A stretch of 64,000 bases of DNA from Anastrepha obliqua (lineage: Eukaryota > Arthropoda > Insecta > Diptera > Tephritidae). Below the pieces are notes generated by a model. That model made no database searches. It had not been told where the DNA came from and worked only from the letters and a program-made list of their open reading frames with translations. How positions within the stretch are numbered: position 1 is the first letter of the stretch; each line of letters opens with the position of its first letter. Location: contig NC_072895.1 of assembly GCF_027943255.1 (NCBI RefSeq), forward strand, positions 78,928,001-78,992,000. Reading direction: 5' to 3'. This document shows, in pieces, positions 23,030-34,020 of the stretch. The position numbers and the translations under genes are program-made.

Positions 23030-23455
23030 AGTCAAAAATCATCTTTTATAACGAAGCACATTTTCATCTCGGCGGCTAAGTCAGCAAACAAAACTGCTGC
23101 ATCTGGGCATCGGAAAACCCGCATGTAATCATTGAGAAGACAATGCATCTTCAGTTTGGTGTGGATCTGAGAACCAATGATGCCATCCTATTTTTTCTGA
23201 AAATTCTGCTGGAAACGACATTTCGGTCAGCGATGAGTGCTACAGAGGCATGCCAAATGATTTCTTGTGGCCGGAAATTAAATACATGGACTAGGACGAT
23301 CTTTGGATAGGGCGGAATGCCACACAGCTCATGTCACATCAGCCATATCGGCAATATTAATTGGTCATCCCGGCGGTGGGATTTGACGCCATTCGATTTT
23401 TTTGTGGGGTGCCGTGAAGTACGATGAAATGCCCAAATGTAAGCTCTAAGGATAG
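23030..23455 (+). mobile_element. Degenerate DD41D-type mariner transposase
   Basis: A plus-strand remnant reads, across several phases: IIFYNEAHFHLGG (where SDEAHF is usual, so the first Asp is lost), VSKQNCCIWASENPHVIIEK, MHLQ, a NDFLWPEI-like region near 23250, AHVTSAIS near 23330 and WDLTPFDFFVG near 23380. The order and spacing match mariner transposases in this window. Multiple stops. The N-terminal half and both TIRs were not found. Confidence 0.72.
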
Positions 23456-23832
23456 GATCGATCTTGTGAAATGAGTTTTTTTTTTTTGAAGAATAAGTAA
23501 ATTCCTGCCTGATGCATTTTAAAAAACTATCAGTGATAACTTTTTTAGAATTGACAAGTTTTTGTTGTAAATATTTAAGGTAAACTGTTTAGCTGCTTGC
23601 CGAAGTCCCATTCACTCGATGCACTGTATCGCATCCCTCAGGTAGGATAGACTAAGCACTTCCGTGCAATTTTGATCGACCTAGAGAAGGGTGTGCATAC
23701 TGTTCGCTTGGTCGCATTAGTTAATTGTTCCTGGAAAAAACAGGCACTGCTTTCATCTCGTATCTGCAGAACCAATAACACAGTCTAACTTGCGTGGCAA
23801 GGGTGACACGGAACTTTAAATGAGAGTAAGAA
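23456..23832. other. No gene recognised
   Basis: No conserved frame seen. The final bases lead into the (TA)n tail of the next SINE. Confidence 0.45.
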
Positions 23833-24143
23833 CTATATATATATATATATATATAATTGGCGCGTACTCCTTTTCTGGGTGTTTGGCCGAGCTCCTCCTC
23901 CTATTTTTAGTATGCATCTTGATGTTGTTCGACAAATGGAGGGGCCTACAGTTTCAAGCCGACTCCGAACGGACCTTTTTCATGGCAGAAATACACTCGG
24001 AGGTTTGCCATTGCCTGCCGAGGGGCGACCGCTTTAGAAAAATGTTTTTCTTAATTTTGGTGTTTCACCGGGATTCGAACCAACGTTTTCTCTGTGAATT
24101 CCGAATGGTAGTCACGCACCAACCCATTCGGCTACGGCGGCCG
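23833..24143 (-). repeat. tRNA-Ser-like SINE, copy S2
   Basis: Minus-strand copy with a complete tRNA-like head (minus-strand GCCGCCGTAGCCGAATGGG ending near 24143) and complete tail (CGCGCCAATTA near 23865). The tail is followed by a (TA)n run at 23834-23855. A 122-codon frame through it is non-coding SINE sequence. Confidence 0.9.
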
Positions 24144-24720
24144 CCATCTACAGGTATGTTGCTACATACGTACAGGTCACATTGTTAAGTAAATAATAAA
24201 TGTTTCTAATAAAGAAGTCACAATAAGAAATATTTCAATAACAAAAAAATTTACAACAGGAGTTGCATACATAAACAATCAAATTTGCATTATTAGAAGC
24301 CAGAATGAGTGAATGAACAAAATTAATGTAACAAATGAATCGATAAGCTGACCAACGACAGACAGACCGTAATTAAAATATGCATTTACGTTGCATTTGA
24401 CAGGCAATGTTATTTGATTGAATTATATTTTGATGGCTTGTTTACTTATTTGTATTTGTAATGTTTATCGGGAGGTGATAAATAAAACAATATTAAGCAG
24501 CTGAATCGCAGTTATTGATGTGAAAATAAAAGGAATGGCGAGGTATTAAATAATATCGTCTGAAGCGGAACTGTTGCTATTTTTTATATAAATTTTTTGT
24601 TGTCTCTAACAGATTTAAAATGTTTGGCCAATAGAAGTCCAAAAAAGTAAATTGAGTGCAAAACGTTTCAATTGAGTTGCGAGCCTTTACAATTTTTTTT
24701 ACTGATCACTAAACTTCTGT
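24144..24720. other. No gene recognised
   Basis: AT-rich sequence with no conserved reading frame. Confidence 0.45.
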
Positions 24721-24726
24721 TAAGGG

Positions 24727-24965
24727 TGTGAGGTTATTGAGCGCAATAAGACTTGCCCGACACAGGCATTAAATGTTATCACTCACCTGGCTACTATTGA
24801 TTTGCATCTAAAAAAAGTGGCAGTGTACTCGGCAGTAAAGAACAGAGCGCCAGGCTTGTGAATCAATCTGAAATAATATACTGGGGACAGACGAGCACAC
24901 GGACTATATGACAGCTACTCTAATCCAGTGAGAAGGAGGTGGTTAGACATACAAAGTATAAATTA
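24727..24965 (+). mobile_element. Short LINE ORF2 fragment
   Basis: One phase reads TCPTQALNVITHLATIDLH then LKKVAVYSAVKNRAPG. This corresponds to the region just before RNase H in the LINEs at 3473-4384 (TCPTDALGVLLNIPPL...) and 34303 onward (TSPTAALNVILHLLPVDL). Both flanks are decayed. It is too short to place in a clade beyond I/LOA-like. Confidence 0.65.
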
Positions 24966-25862
24966 ACAAGATCGTCTCAGCAAACCTGTTGTCGAGCGAA
25001 GATAATATAGGTATCTATTAAATAGACTGAGTTGACACGTAATTAGAATTGTATCAAACAGTGAAAACATGATGGAAGAGAGAGGCGTCCCTATAAACAG
25101 CGTTGCCAAAACATTTCGGCGATCGGGGGATAAAGTCGTAGTTTTATAAAAAATTGTCCCTTTCCTTTTTTATTTTTAATTTTAAAAGTATATATCTACA
25201 AATTTTATTATGTACTAAATAGTATTACTAGTATACATATACATATGTATTTATAATAAATTAAGTAAGGTGTGTATAAAACTACATATACAAATTTCAA
25301 TTCTAAATCTTAATTCTTATACTTAGATGGTTTCATATTTTCTGCGAATCGATCCAATTCAGTTTACAACAGAAACATTTATTAACCTATAGGAAGCTTT
25401 GTGTAAATATTACACCCTCTAAAGTTCCACTCTATAGCGTATTTCTGTTTTTAGATTTGCTTAAATTCACTTTTGAGAAAATTCGTTCAACATTTGCAGA
25501 TTAACTGAGAAGGCACAACAAATCTGATACAATTTTTAAGGCCGAACCGAACCGAACATTTTCAAGAGATCAGGTAATAAATTATGCATATAATAATTAT
25601 TTAATACTCATAATTGAATATTTATAACGTAATTTAGAAATGCATTTTCACCTTGCAAGCCACACCGTCTATCGGCGTACATAAGAGCAGATCTGACTTG
25701 CAATACTGAACAATCGCCCACTCGACAAACTCGATGGAGAGGAGATAGACAGGTATTTCAAAGCAATTTTACAACTGAAAACATGGGCTTCGATACGAGC
25801 ATTCAATAATGTTGCAATTTCTTAGGAGCAGATATTCAATTCGTAATTTAATTAAATATATA
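24966..25862. other. No gene recognised
   Basis: AT-rich non-coding sequence. No conserved frame or RNA gene was seen. Confidence 0.45.
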
Positions 25863-26503
25863 CAGGGTCGTCGAGGTAAATCCGGAAAACATTTCGAAAG
25901 CTCTGGAGCAGTAGCGTTAAGTCTAAAACCGCTGATAAAGGGACATATTTTTAGTGTATTGTTCCCTGATTGGCATGGGAGTGCCGGAGTAAGTGCTAGT
26001 GAAACGTTACAAAAAAACGCAAGTTGTTAAACACTGGATGGACCGCGTGGCTGCTGGAAGAGAATGTGTGATTCAGCAGGACTCCGCACCTGCTCACAAG
26101 GCAAAGAAGACTCAGGCTTGGCTCCAGCATAACCTACCCTACCACTGGTCACCAGATTTTTGGCCACCTTCAAGCCCAGACTGCAATCCTCTTGATTATT
26201 ACGTGTGGGGCACAGTTGAAGCAAAAGTTAACGCGAAGCCTCTTAACACTAAGGACGCTCTGAAGACAACCATCGAGGAAGTGATGACCACAATGGACAA
26301 AGAGGAGGTAGCTCGCGCATGTGGGTGCTTCAGGTCCCGGGTGGAGCAGGTAATTGCACGAGATGGAGGTTAAATTGAATAATTTTCAAATATGATATGT
26401 GTACTCACATTATACAAAGTTAAGTGCAAATAAAATTATTTTTGAGTAAATATCCAATAGTTTTGTTTTTAAGTACAACATTCAGGATTTACCTTTCCAA
26501 TGT
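25863..26503 (+). mobile_element. DD37D (maT-like) mariner deletion derivative
   Basis: The left end at a TA carries CAGGGTCGTCGAGGTAAATCCGG. The right end, read inverted, contains AAAGGTAAATCCTGAA near 26480-26500. Internally most of the transposase is deleted. A C-terminal frame (25993-26373) reads VKHWMDRVAAGRECVIQQDS, with the second catalytic Asp, then YHWSPDFWPPSSPDCNPLDY with the third Asp. The two Asp are separated by 37 residues, the DD37D signature. The N-terminal domain and first Asp are missing and the frame shifts upstream, so it cannot be active. Confidence 0.82.
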
Positions 26504-26510
26504 ATTCCTG

Positions 26511-27131
26511 AAAATAATATTGCAATCATGAATAATATTGTATATGTACATCTATAAGTATATTTGTATAACAATTTTTGTGCTATGTTGTAGGCATACA
26601 TACATACATATTTAGCAAGTAAAGAGCTTTAAAAAAAGCTTTTTCAAAATAAAAATTCTGCAAAATAATTGCAGGAGCAATCATGCGAATGTAATTTCTG
26701 ATTTCCAAACAATGAATTAATGTTAATTTTCTTAAAATACTTTCTACCTGATCAAACTGCGAAAATCGACTTGTGATTTATTTATTTAAAAATGTATAGG
26801 CGTTTGTTGAAAATAAAAACCAAAAAAGTTAGTTCCGAGAAGCTAACATACACACATACATATAGCGCTGCGTCGTATGATGCGAGTGCTCTCCGCGAAT
26901 TTTGATGTGAATTCTGCCTCCACGGTAAAAAATACAACCAAAATTAAAACCATCGAATCCAGTTTTAGTTTCAGCGAATGAATAAGCTTATTTCTTAATT
27001 GCTTATTCATTGTCTACCAAAAGTGTATTTCTTCATTCGTTTTGTTAAACTCTTTTAAATTCGTTTTGATATTTCGCCAAAGGCCATCTGAGTTGTCTTT
27101 TGTAAGAGCCTGATAATATGATACTTTATGT
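26511..27131. other. No gene recognised
   Basis: AT-rich, with CATACATACATA at about 26596-26610 and 26855-26865. No coding sequence seen. Confidence 0.45.
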
Positions 27132-27139
27132 ATGTATAT

Positions 27140-27600
27140 TAGGGCGGGTCGATTTAAAAATCGCTCATTGCTCTGTGAAAATCGTATTCTAGGGATCAAA
27201 ATAAGAAACTTTGCCGAAGGAACCATACCTCTAAAACGAATTCTGATGTCCCCCAATTTGGGTCAAACTTTTTAGTTTCTTTTCTCATGTAAAGGCCAAA
27301 AATGGTGATATTTTGAAATGATTGTATGGGGAACCCCCTAGGGGAGTTCCAGGGGGTGTACCACTGGCATGGGTGGATCGGCCGTCCAAAGTTAGTGGGG
27401 GTCGGTCATACATTTGGACTCGATTGGACCACTCTAAATGGGACAAAGTGGGATTTTCCGTTCGACCCAAATTGGGGGACATCAGAACTCGTTTTAGAGG
27501 TATGGTTCCTTCGGCAAAGTTGCTTATTTTGATCCCTAGAATATGATTTTCACAGAGCAATGGGCGATTTTTTTGCCTCCCCACAAATCGACCCGGCCTA
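27140..27600. mobile_element. hAT-like palindromic MITE, copy 3
   Basis: Same orientation as copy 1. It opens with TAGGGCGGGTCGATTTAAAA and closes with AAATCGACCCGGCCTA. Flanking octamers are ATGTATAT (27132-27139) and ATGCATAT (27601-27608), 7 of 8 matching. At 461 bp it is longer than copy 1 (407 bp) because of retained internal sequence. Confidence 0.86.
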
Positions 27601-27608
27601 ATGCATAT

Positions 27609-28906
27609 GTATGTATGCACATATATGACATGCAATTTATGGAAAACTTATACTTGTGCAAATTGCTACCTACATACGCATTGTACATGTATGTGCACTT
27701 ACATTTCTATCATTTTATTTGTATTCTCGCATCTTTCGAATCTCACAGCTTTATAAGCTTTTAATGTCCGAGCTGTGATTTAACAGCAAGCTGTTGTGGG
27801 ATTTGTTGTGTAGTGCTAACTTTTCTAGCCTATTAGACTTACCAGCATACCTACATATACTCATATCTGTGCGTATTAATGCAAACATATGATTGCTTTT
27901 CGCTGGGGTATTATGGTGTGTAAATATATTTATATGTAAATATTTATGTATATTGCACCCTTGAAAAATTAACACTTAGCCTCTTGAGTTATTTAATGCA
28001 ATGGGATTTAACTAAAACAGGTTTTTATGAACTTAAATAAGTACGCACATATTGATGCATGTATGTATATACAAAATGTATGTGTGTATATTAGGGTGTC
28101 TCATTTAACAAAAAAATGCGATTTTTCCGCCAGAGTTAAAAAAATAGTATCGGTTTTAAGACTTCTCGTCTATGCTGACTAATTTGAAATGATTAAATGT
28201 GAAATAATTAATTTTTCTCCTTACAATGAAGTTTACTTTTAACATTAAGAATGTAGCTTGCCGAAATATTTGAGCAATCATTAATTTATTAAAACAAAAA
28301 AATCATCTCCATGCAATAGAATACTTTGCCGTCGTATCTTTGGTCTCTGAATTAAAATATCAACCAAAGCTCACACAAATTTATTGCAACTTGTTATATG
28401 TAATAATTAGATATTGACATTTGGCTTGTCTTGCGGTATTTCCCACACTTGTGTGTATGTATGTGCATATAACACATTTGCATGCCAGAATTCATTTACT
28501 GCAGTTAGTCATGCCATCAAAGCGAACAATTAAAAATCAGTGAATACTTAATTACCACAGTGGCAAATAGGTCACACCAATGCCCTCTTTATCACACACA
28601 TTCATAATCAGCAGAGCGTAGCATTACGAATTGCCAAACTAAGGTTTTTGAAAAAAGTTGGCACACATTTGGTCGATTTTTCCTAACAAACAAAGAGTGT
28701 TTGATCGTCTATCTTAAAGAAGTAACATCTGAGGCACTTTTAAACGTTAGTTGGAAGATTCGTAGGTATTTTATAAATTCATAAATTCCACTACTATCGC
28801 ATACTTATTTTTTGAACGAGCATACAGAAGACAATTTGTCTTTGTGTGAACAAAATTCAAAACACACGAAAAAATTACTGAATATTAGAATACTACAATT
28901 AAGACG
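27609..28906. other. No gene recognised
   Basis: AT-rich, with CATATGTATGTATG repeats (27604-27616). At 28093 the phrase TTAGGGTGTCTCATTTAAC looks like a transposon terminus, but I found no partner end. Confidence 0.4.
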
Positions 28907-29100
28907 CGGTAGTCGAAGGGGTTTGGGTATGACCCCCTTTCGGTAGGGCCGGGTTCACACCCGTCTATAGGTATGCGACACATCATGATAGAAGAGGTCT
29001 TTCTGAACCGTTTTCAAATCACTGAATACATTTCTACATGAAAAAGCTATAAAAAATGAAGGTACATTCATAAAAATTAAAAATAAATAAATAAATAAAT
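28907..29100 (+). repeat. Second SINE-like element with tRNA-like head
   Basis: The head GCGGTAGTCGAAGGGGTTTG resembles an A box, and GCCGGGTTCACACCCG (about 28949-28964) resembles a B box. A body of about 120 bp contains TTTCTACATGAAAAAGCTAT, close to the TTTCTGCCATGAAAAAGCTC phrase of the main SINE. It ends in an (AAAT)n tract at 29080-29100. Only one copy is in the window, so the family assignment is an inference. Confidence 0.5.
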
Positions 29101-29241
29101 ATGCGATTATATGTATTTGCAATTTAAAAAAAAGCTAAAAATAAAATAAAACAGTAGTTACTTTCGGTAGAAAGATAGCGTGAATGGAGATAGTTAAAAG
29201 ATTAGAAAGTTATAACTTCCGGATGAAATTCAACTTCTTGA

Positions 29242-30064
29242 AGCGGGACAAAACTGCACTTTGCTCTTGGAATGTATGCATCTGTGTTTCAAGCGGAGGT
29301 GTATGCAGTTCAAGAAGCGATGAACTTTGTTGTGGAAAAGCGATGGAGAGGCAGATATATATGTGTCTGCAGCGACAGCCAAGCTGTGCTTATGGCCTTA
29401 GACAGCCCTCCAACCACATCAGGGGTAGTCAAGTCCTGTAAATCCAGGCTGAACTATGTCGCTAGATATAATAGCCTGATGCTAACATGGGTCCCGGGAC
29501 ACGTGGGTATCGCGGGTAACGAGACCTCTGACTCCTTAGCTAAGATGGGCTCTGAGGCCAACTTCTTTGGCTCAGAGCCCGTTTTGCCACTCCCTTCTGC
29601 GGCCATCACAGTCACGGTTAGCAAATGCGTAACTTCCACCCACAAGCGAGCTTGGCGGGCTGAGAGAGGCTGCAGATGGACTAAACTGATGTTACCTGTC
29701 ATGTCCGATCGACTGTCGCAAACCCTTCTGTCATTAAGCAGAGGGAGTGCAGACGGCTGGTTGGACTGATGACGGGCCACTTTCTGTGGGCGAAGCACAT
29801 GGAAAGGTTGGGCATCTCAGACAGTACTCTGCCCAGCTTGTGAAGAGGAGGATAGAGGACGGTGGACCACTTCCTGTGTGTCTGCCCCGCCTTCGCTCGA
29901 ATCAGGTTTGAGGTCATCTTGGCTTCTTGGCAACACAAGATCCACTCAGATTTCTTCGGAGATCGGGTAGATTCAAAGAAAATTAAAGGGAATCCAAGTG
30001 TAGTACAATGGACTTAATTAATGTCTGAGTGCTGCACTTGCTAGTTGTCCCGACAAAAAAAAAC
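29242..30064 (+). mobile_element. 5'-truncated RNase H LINE, copy of the 20262 family
   Basis: Very similar to 20262-21489 but on the plus strand and truncated further. It starts inside RNase H at GTKLHFA and reads FQAEVYAVQEAM, CSDSQAVLMAL (the catalytic Asp kept, unlike the other copy), TWVPGHVGIAGNETSD and AWRAERGCRWTKLML. The frame breaks in the SLSRG region near 29740, so the zinc-like tail is out of phase. The shared 3' UTR ends in GCTAGTTGTCCCGAC plus A9 at 30056-30064. No target duplication is evident. Confidence 0.9.
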
Positions 30065-31281
30065 TTTAGTTTTACTTAGTTTTTCGCCACGTCTTCATTA
30101 ATAAATGTTAGCTGAATAATGGTAACTTTTTTAAAAATTTCCGGAAGAACATGAATGAACTGACAAAATTCACCTTTATATTTTGGTCCTAGATATTTAT
30201 TTTTATTTACCGATATAACTACTCTTAAATTACTGTCATAATCATTTTTTATTGAGGTTCTGAAACCCAAACACCCAATATAACAATTTGTTTGTGACTA
30301 CCTTGAAAGAGTTAGATTTGGGAAAATAATGCACACACAATTTTCTTCCGAACGCAATTGCAAATGCTTTCAATATTTTTACTTTCGATGTAAACTAGCA
30401 CAAAAGAGACCATAGACACTTCTTTAGAGTTGCATTTTCTTATAGGCGAATAACTCAAAATTTGTAATTATTTTGTGAAACCTAAAAGCTACGCGTGCCC
30501 TAGGCATTGGAAATTTATGTAAGTATTTGGCCCCTCATATCTGTGTGATATAAAGTGAAGTGAATGAGATAAGGTAATTGGGAAAGCGGATCACATGGAG
30601 CCAGTAAAAATCAGCAATCAATATTGGCATAGCAAAGTCCATTCACATGCAGCAATCAGGTTAAGATAAGGTCTCTATAATGCCTCGATTTTAAGTGGTT
30701 TTAGATTTGCCATCCTATTAACAATATCCCAGGAAGCAACACAATGTTCGAAAAGAAAATTTCCCAGAAGATTCACGGGCAGTTGAGTATTGCAGCAGTG
30801 AGGACGACGATCGATTCGATTGCATTGATTTAGTCTTTTAAATTTAACAATTCTGCAGGATATAGAGGCTGTCCGGAATCTACATATATGGGCCTAATAA
30901 AAATGATTTAATAATATCAACAGTTTACAGCAACAAAAAGCCAAAGAACACGACCAACCAATTTCCATGTAAAATCCGTCGCTAAATCCTACTGTCATTT
31001 AAATTTTGGTACCTTCATTCTTGCTGTACTGGCAAATTTGGTTTTAAAAATATTACTAATAAGTAGTTTTATAATTAAATGTTTTTATGATAAGTAACTT
31101 CTTAGTCGAAAACCAACTGATGATACACAAAAACTTATTCTGCGTTGACCACTTAAAACTTTACTAAGTATCGACATTGCCAAAAATTATATAATATTTT
31201 AATTCTTATGTGAATAACTTTTGTATCCATTGGATGATTTTTTGTTTTCATTTACATCTTAAATTTTTGTAGGTATGTTTA
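30065..31281. other. No gene recognised
   Basis: AT-rich spacer with no convincing frame on either strand. Confidence 0.45.
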
Positions 31282-31540
31282 GCCGCCGTAGCCGAATGGG
31301 TTGGTGCGTGACTACCATTCGGACTTCAGAAAAAACCTAGGTTCGAGTTTCGGTGAAACACCAAATTAAGAAAAAGTTTTTTCTATTTCTACCATAAAAA
31401 AGCTCTTCATAAAATTCGTTCGGAGTCGACTTGAAACTGTAGGTCCCTCCCTTTATGGAACAACATCAAGACATATGCCACAAATAGGAGAAGGAGCTTG
31501 GCTAAACAGCCAAAAAAGGTATACGCGCCAATTATATATA
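31282..31540 (+). repeat. tRNA-Ser-like SINE, copy S3 (internally deleted)
   Basis: Complete head (GCCGCCGTAGCCGAATGGG) and tail (ACGCGCCAATTATATATA), but the segment holding the GGTCGCCCCTCGGCAGG block is lost, shortening it to about 260 bp. The B box is altered to GGTTCGAGTTTCGG. Confidence 0.88.
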
Positions 31541-32370
31541 GAACGATAAAAAAATGGTTTTCAAAAATCATTTACTTTGTATGTTGCTTTTAATTAACTT
31601 TGGTATTAACTTGAGGTATTATTTGCTTTGGTCCGTTTGCGAATATTCTTTCCTTCTTTTCCGCAATTCACCCACCATACAAAATTTTCGCAATACTTAA
31701 AGAAGCCCTTAAAATTACCATTGAACTGATCGGAAAGTTAGTTTAAAGTCGATAGACAAGCCATTCTTCGATTTTTTGGTTTGTTCTCATAAGCAGTAAT
31801 TATTATTTGTTTTTTTTTTTTCTTGAGAAAAAATATCGATTATATAATATTTTGTTTGAAATGTTTGTTCGAAAATAATATTTAATATTTCATGACTAAA
31901 AACTCCATAAGTAAGACAAGAATTTGCCATTCATTTAATCTTAGTACTGATCGACATAATAAAAGATATAACTGAAGAAAATTTAAGACTTCTTCGAATT
32001 TTGGCTTAAACTGTTTCACTTTCCAGAGATTTTTCTTTAAAAAATCTCGGAGAAATCATTAGTTTTGAACAAAAACAAAAACGAAAAAATGTTTACTGTT
32101 AAATAAATAAATAATAAGCACCAGTCTGTCTATCTATATTCTTGATTAAACAAATGGAAATTAAGAAAATAGAATACTCGTATTTTTTGAGTGCAAACAT
32201 CTCAAATAAATTCAAATGAGAAAAAAATATAATAAAAGATAATTAAAAATTAAAAAAAAGTCTCATTGATAAAAAAAGTTGTGCGATCAAAAACTATTAA
32301 GTTTCAACTCATATTTTTAAATTCAGAATGATTGCGATTAATGTTATAAATACTTGCATTGTAATCGACT
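31541..32370. other. No gene recognised
   Basis: AT-rich, with long A and T runs and no coding sequence seen. Confidence 0.45.
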
Positions 32371-32480
32371 TAGGTGGGGTGTTGCTTTGATTCGGCGCAA
32401 GCTCCCCATGGGGCATTACAAAGGGCCATGTACCAAAGTGTATTTTATAGCGGAAAACCATCATAGCCTAACCCCACCTA
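32371..32480. mobile_element. Short MITE, 110 bp
   Basis: Bounded by inverted repeats TAGGTGGGGT (32371-32380) and ACCCCACCTA (32471-32480). No coding content. The terminal TA could itself be a TA target site. Only one copy is visible here. Confidence 0.55.
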
Positions 32481-34020
32481 ATCTGTTTCGCTTCTTAACG
32501 CGTTTCTTATAGCTGCGATTAAAATGTTATATGCAGCCACTTTAATGCAATTAGTAGTTGTTTTGGGATTTGCCACCTTCTTTCAGTTACTGCACCTTTG
32601 AGTATTTACTCCACAAATTACAAACTAATGAAATTAAGTTTATTCACTCATGGCTTGGAAATCGGCTCATTCAACTGGATTGTAGGTATTTAACCAATTT
32701 AAACATATTATTATCACAATCGACATCAGGTAGACATGCAAAACACACCGCAATTACAAACTGAATAAACCGCATAAACAGCATCAGCAAGAAACATAGC
32801 ATAAATACGCAACTTATGCGGGATTATACTTGTATCTACCAATTTGTTAGCTATTGCTGTGTGTGCAAGTAAACTAATATGACTTCGTGCATAGTAGATT
32901 AGTAGATACCCGGGATTCATAAGGAAATTTTCGTTTGAAAGATAAGTCCACGGTAGAAAATCGATTTTCTTTCAGTGCGTGTGGGGGCTATTAGCTACTC
33001 CGCTCGGTTAATGAAAATCCTTTAAGGCAAAGAAACAACAAATTATAGCTATAGGCTTATAACTGCTCAGCTCGTAGACAACTTGCTTAAAACAGTGCTT
33101 CGAATAAAATGTTTATGAGGATTGTATGAAAATTTAGATTATTGTGAATGCTCAATAATCACAACCGCAAATAAAAACGTATTACTTACTAAGTTGCCCA
33201 TATTTATATTTTATGGTTTCTGTATTTACTAGTTTGCTTATTTATTTACATACCTGCAGGCTCTTCGTGTCTGTACATAGAAAATATTATAAAAAAATAA
33301 TGGTGGATGATATAAGGATTTTATTATAATAAAAAATATTAGAACCAGTTTTAAAAACTTTGTCTGTAAGATAGTTTAAATTCAGTTATCTCCAGGAAAG
33401 ATGAACCAAATTTTACGGGTTTTCACTGACAGGTGAAGCGGTTTTCAGAGCAGTTTATAGACTTGCCTACCTTTTATCCAGAAAGTATTTGAAACTACTT
33501 CCAAAAATCTTATTCACAATCTTATTCGCTTTGTATCCAAACATGTCGTTTTTAATGTATTTTAGGTTGATGCAAATAAATGAATATATCTCACTGGCCG
33601 CCTCTTACATGCATTCGTATTACAAATTATATGGTGAGGAGCACGGGCATATGAGAAAAGAGCCATTTGTGAAGAGCTGAAATATGGAGACAGCTTCGAC
33701 GTAGTAGAGGGGGTTTAAAAAGGGATTCAACAAAGTAGAGTTTTAAAGTTCTCGCACGCGTTACCTTCAAATTATTGGGAGCATTATACGATACAGCAAT
33801 CGAAACGTTTCCAGTTTTGACCCAAGTGCACGCGATGGAATATTACAAAAAGAAGAATTGATTTGCATTCAAAGATGTAATTAAGGGTAATCGGACTCCC
33901 AAAAAGCGAAATTCTGTGCATCTGTCTTTTTTATAGCAAAAAAATTGACTCAATTCATCAAAATTTGTCAACAAAAATATAAGCTTATTCGAATGCTTGT
34001 GAATTTAAATCAAATTAGTT
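32481..34020. other. No gene recognised
   Basis: Frames at 32558-32764 and 33489-33680 lack recognisable motifs and splice context. Nothing else seen. Confidence 0.4.

Noticed and set aside
23820..24188. 122-codon frame with hydrophobic start
   Set aside because: It lies entirely in a SINE and starts in its (TA)n tail.
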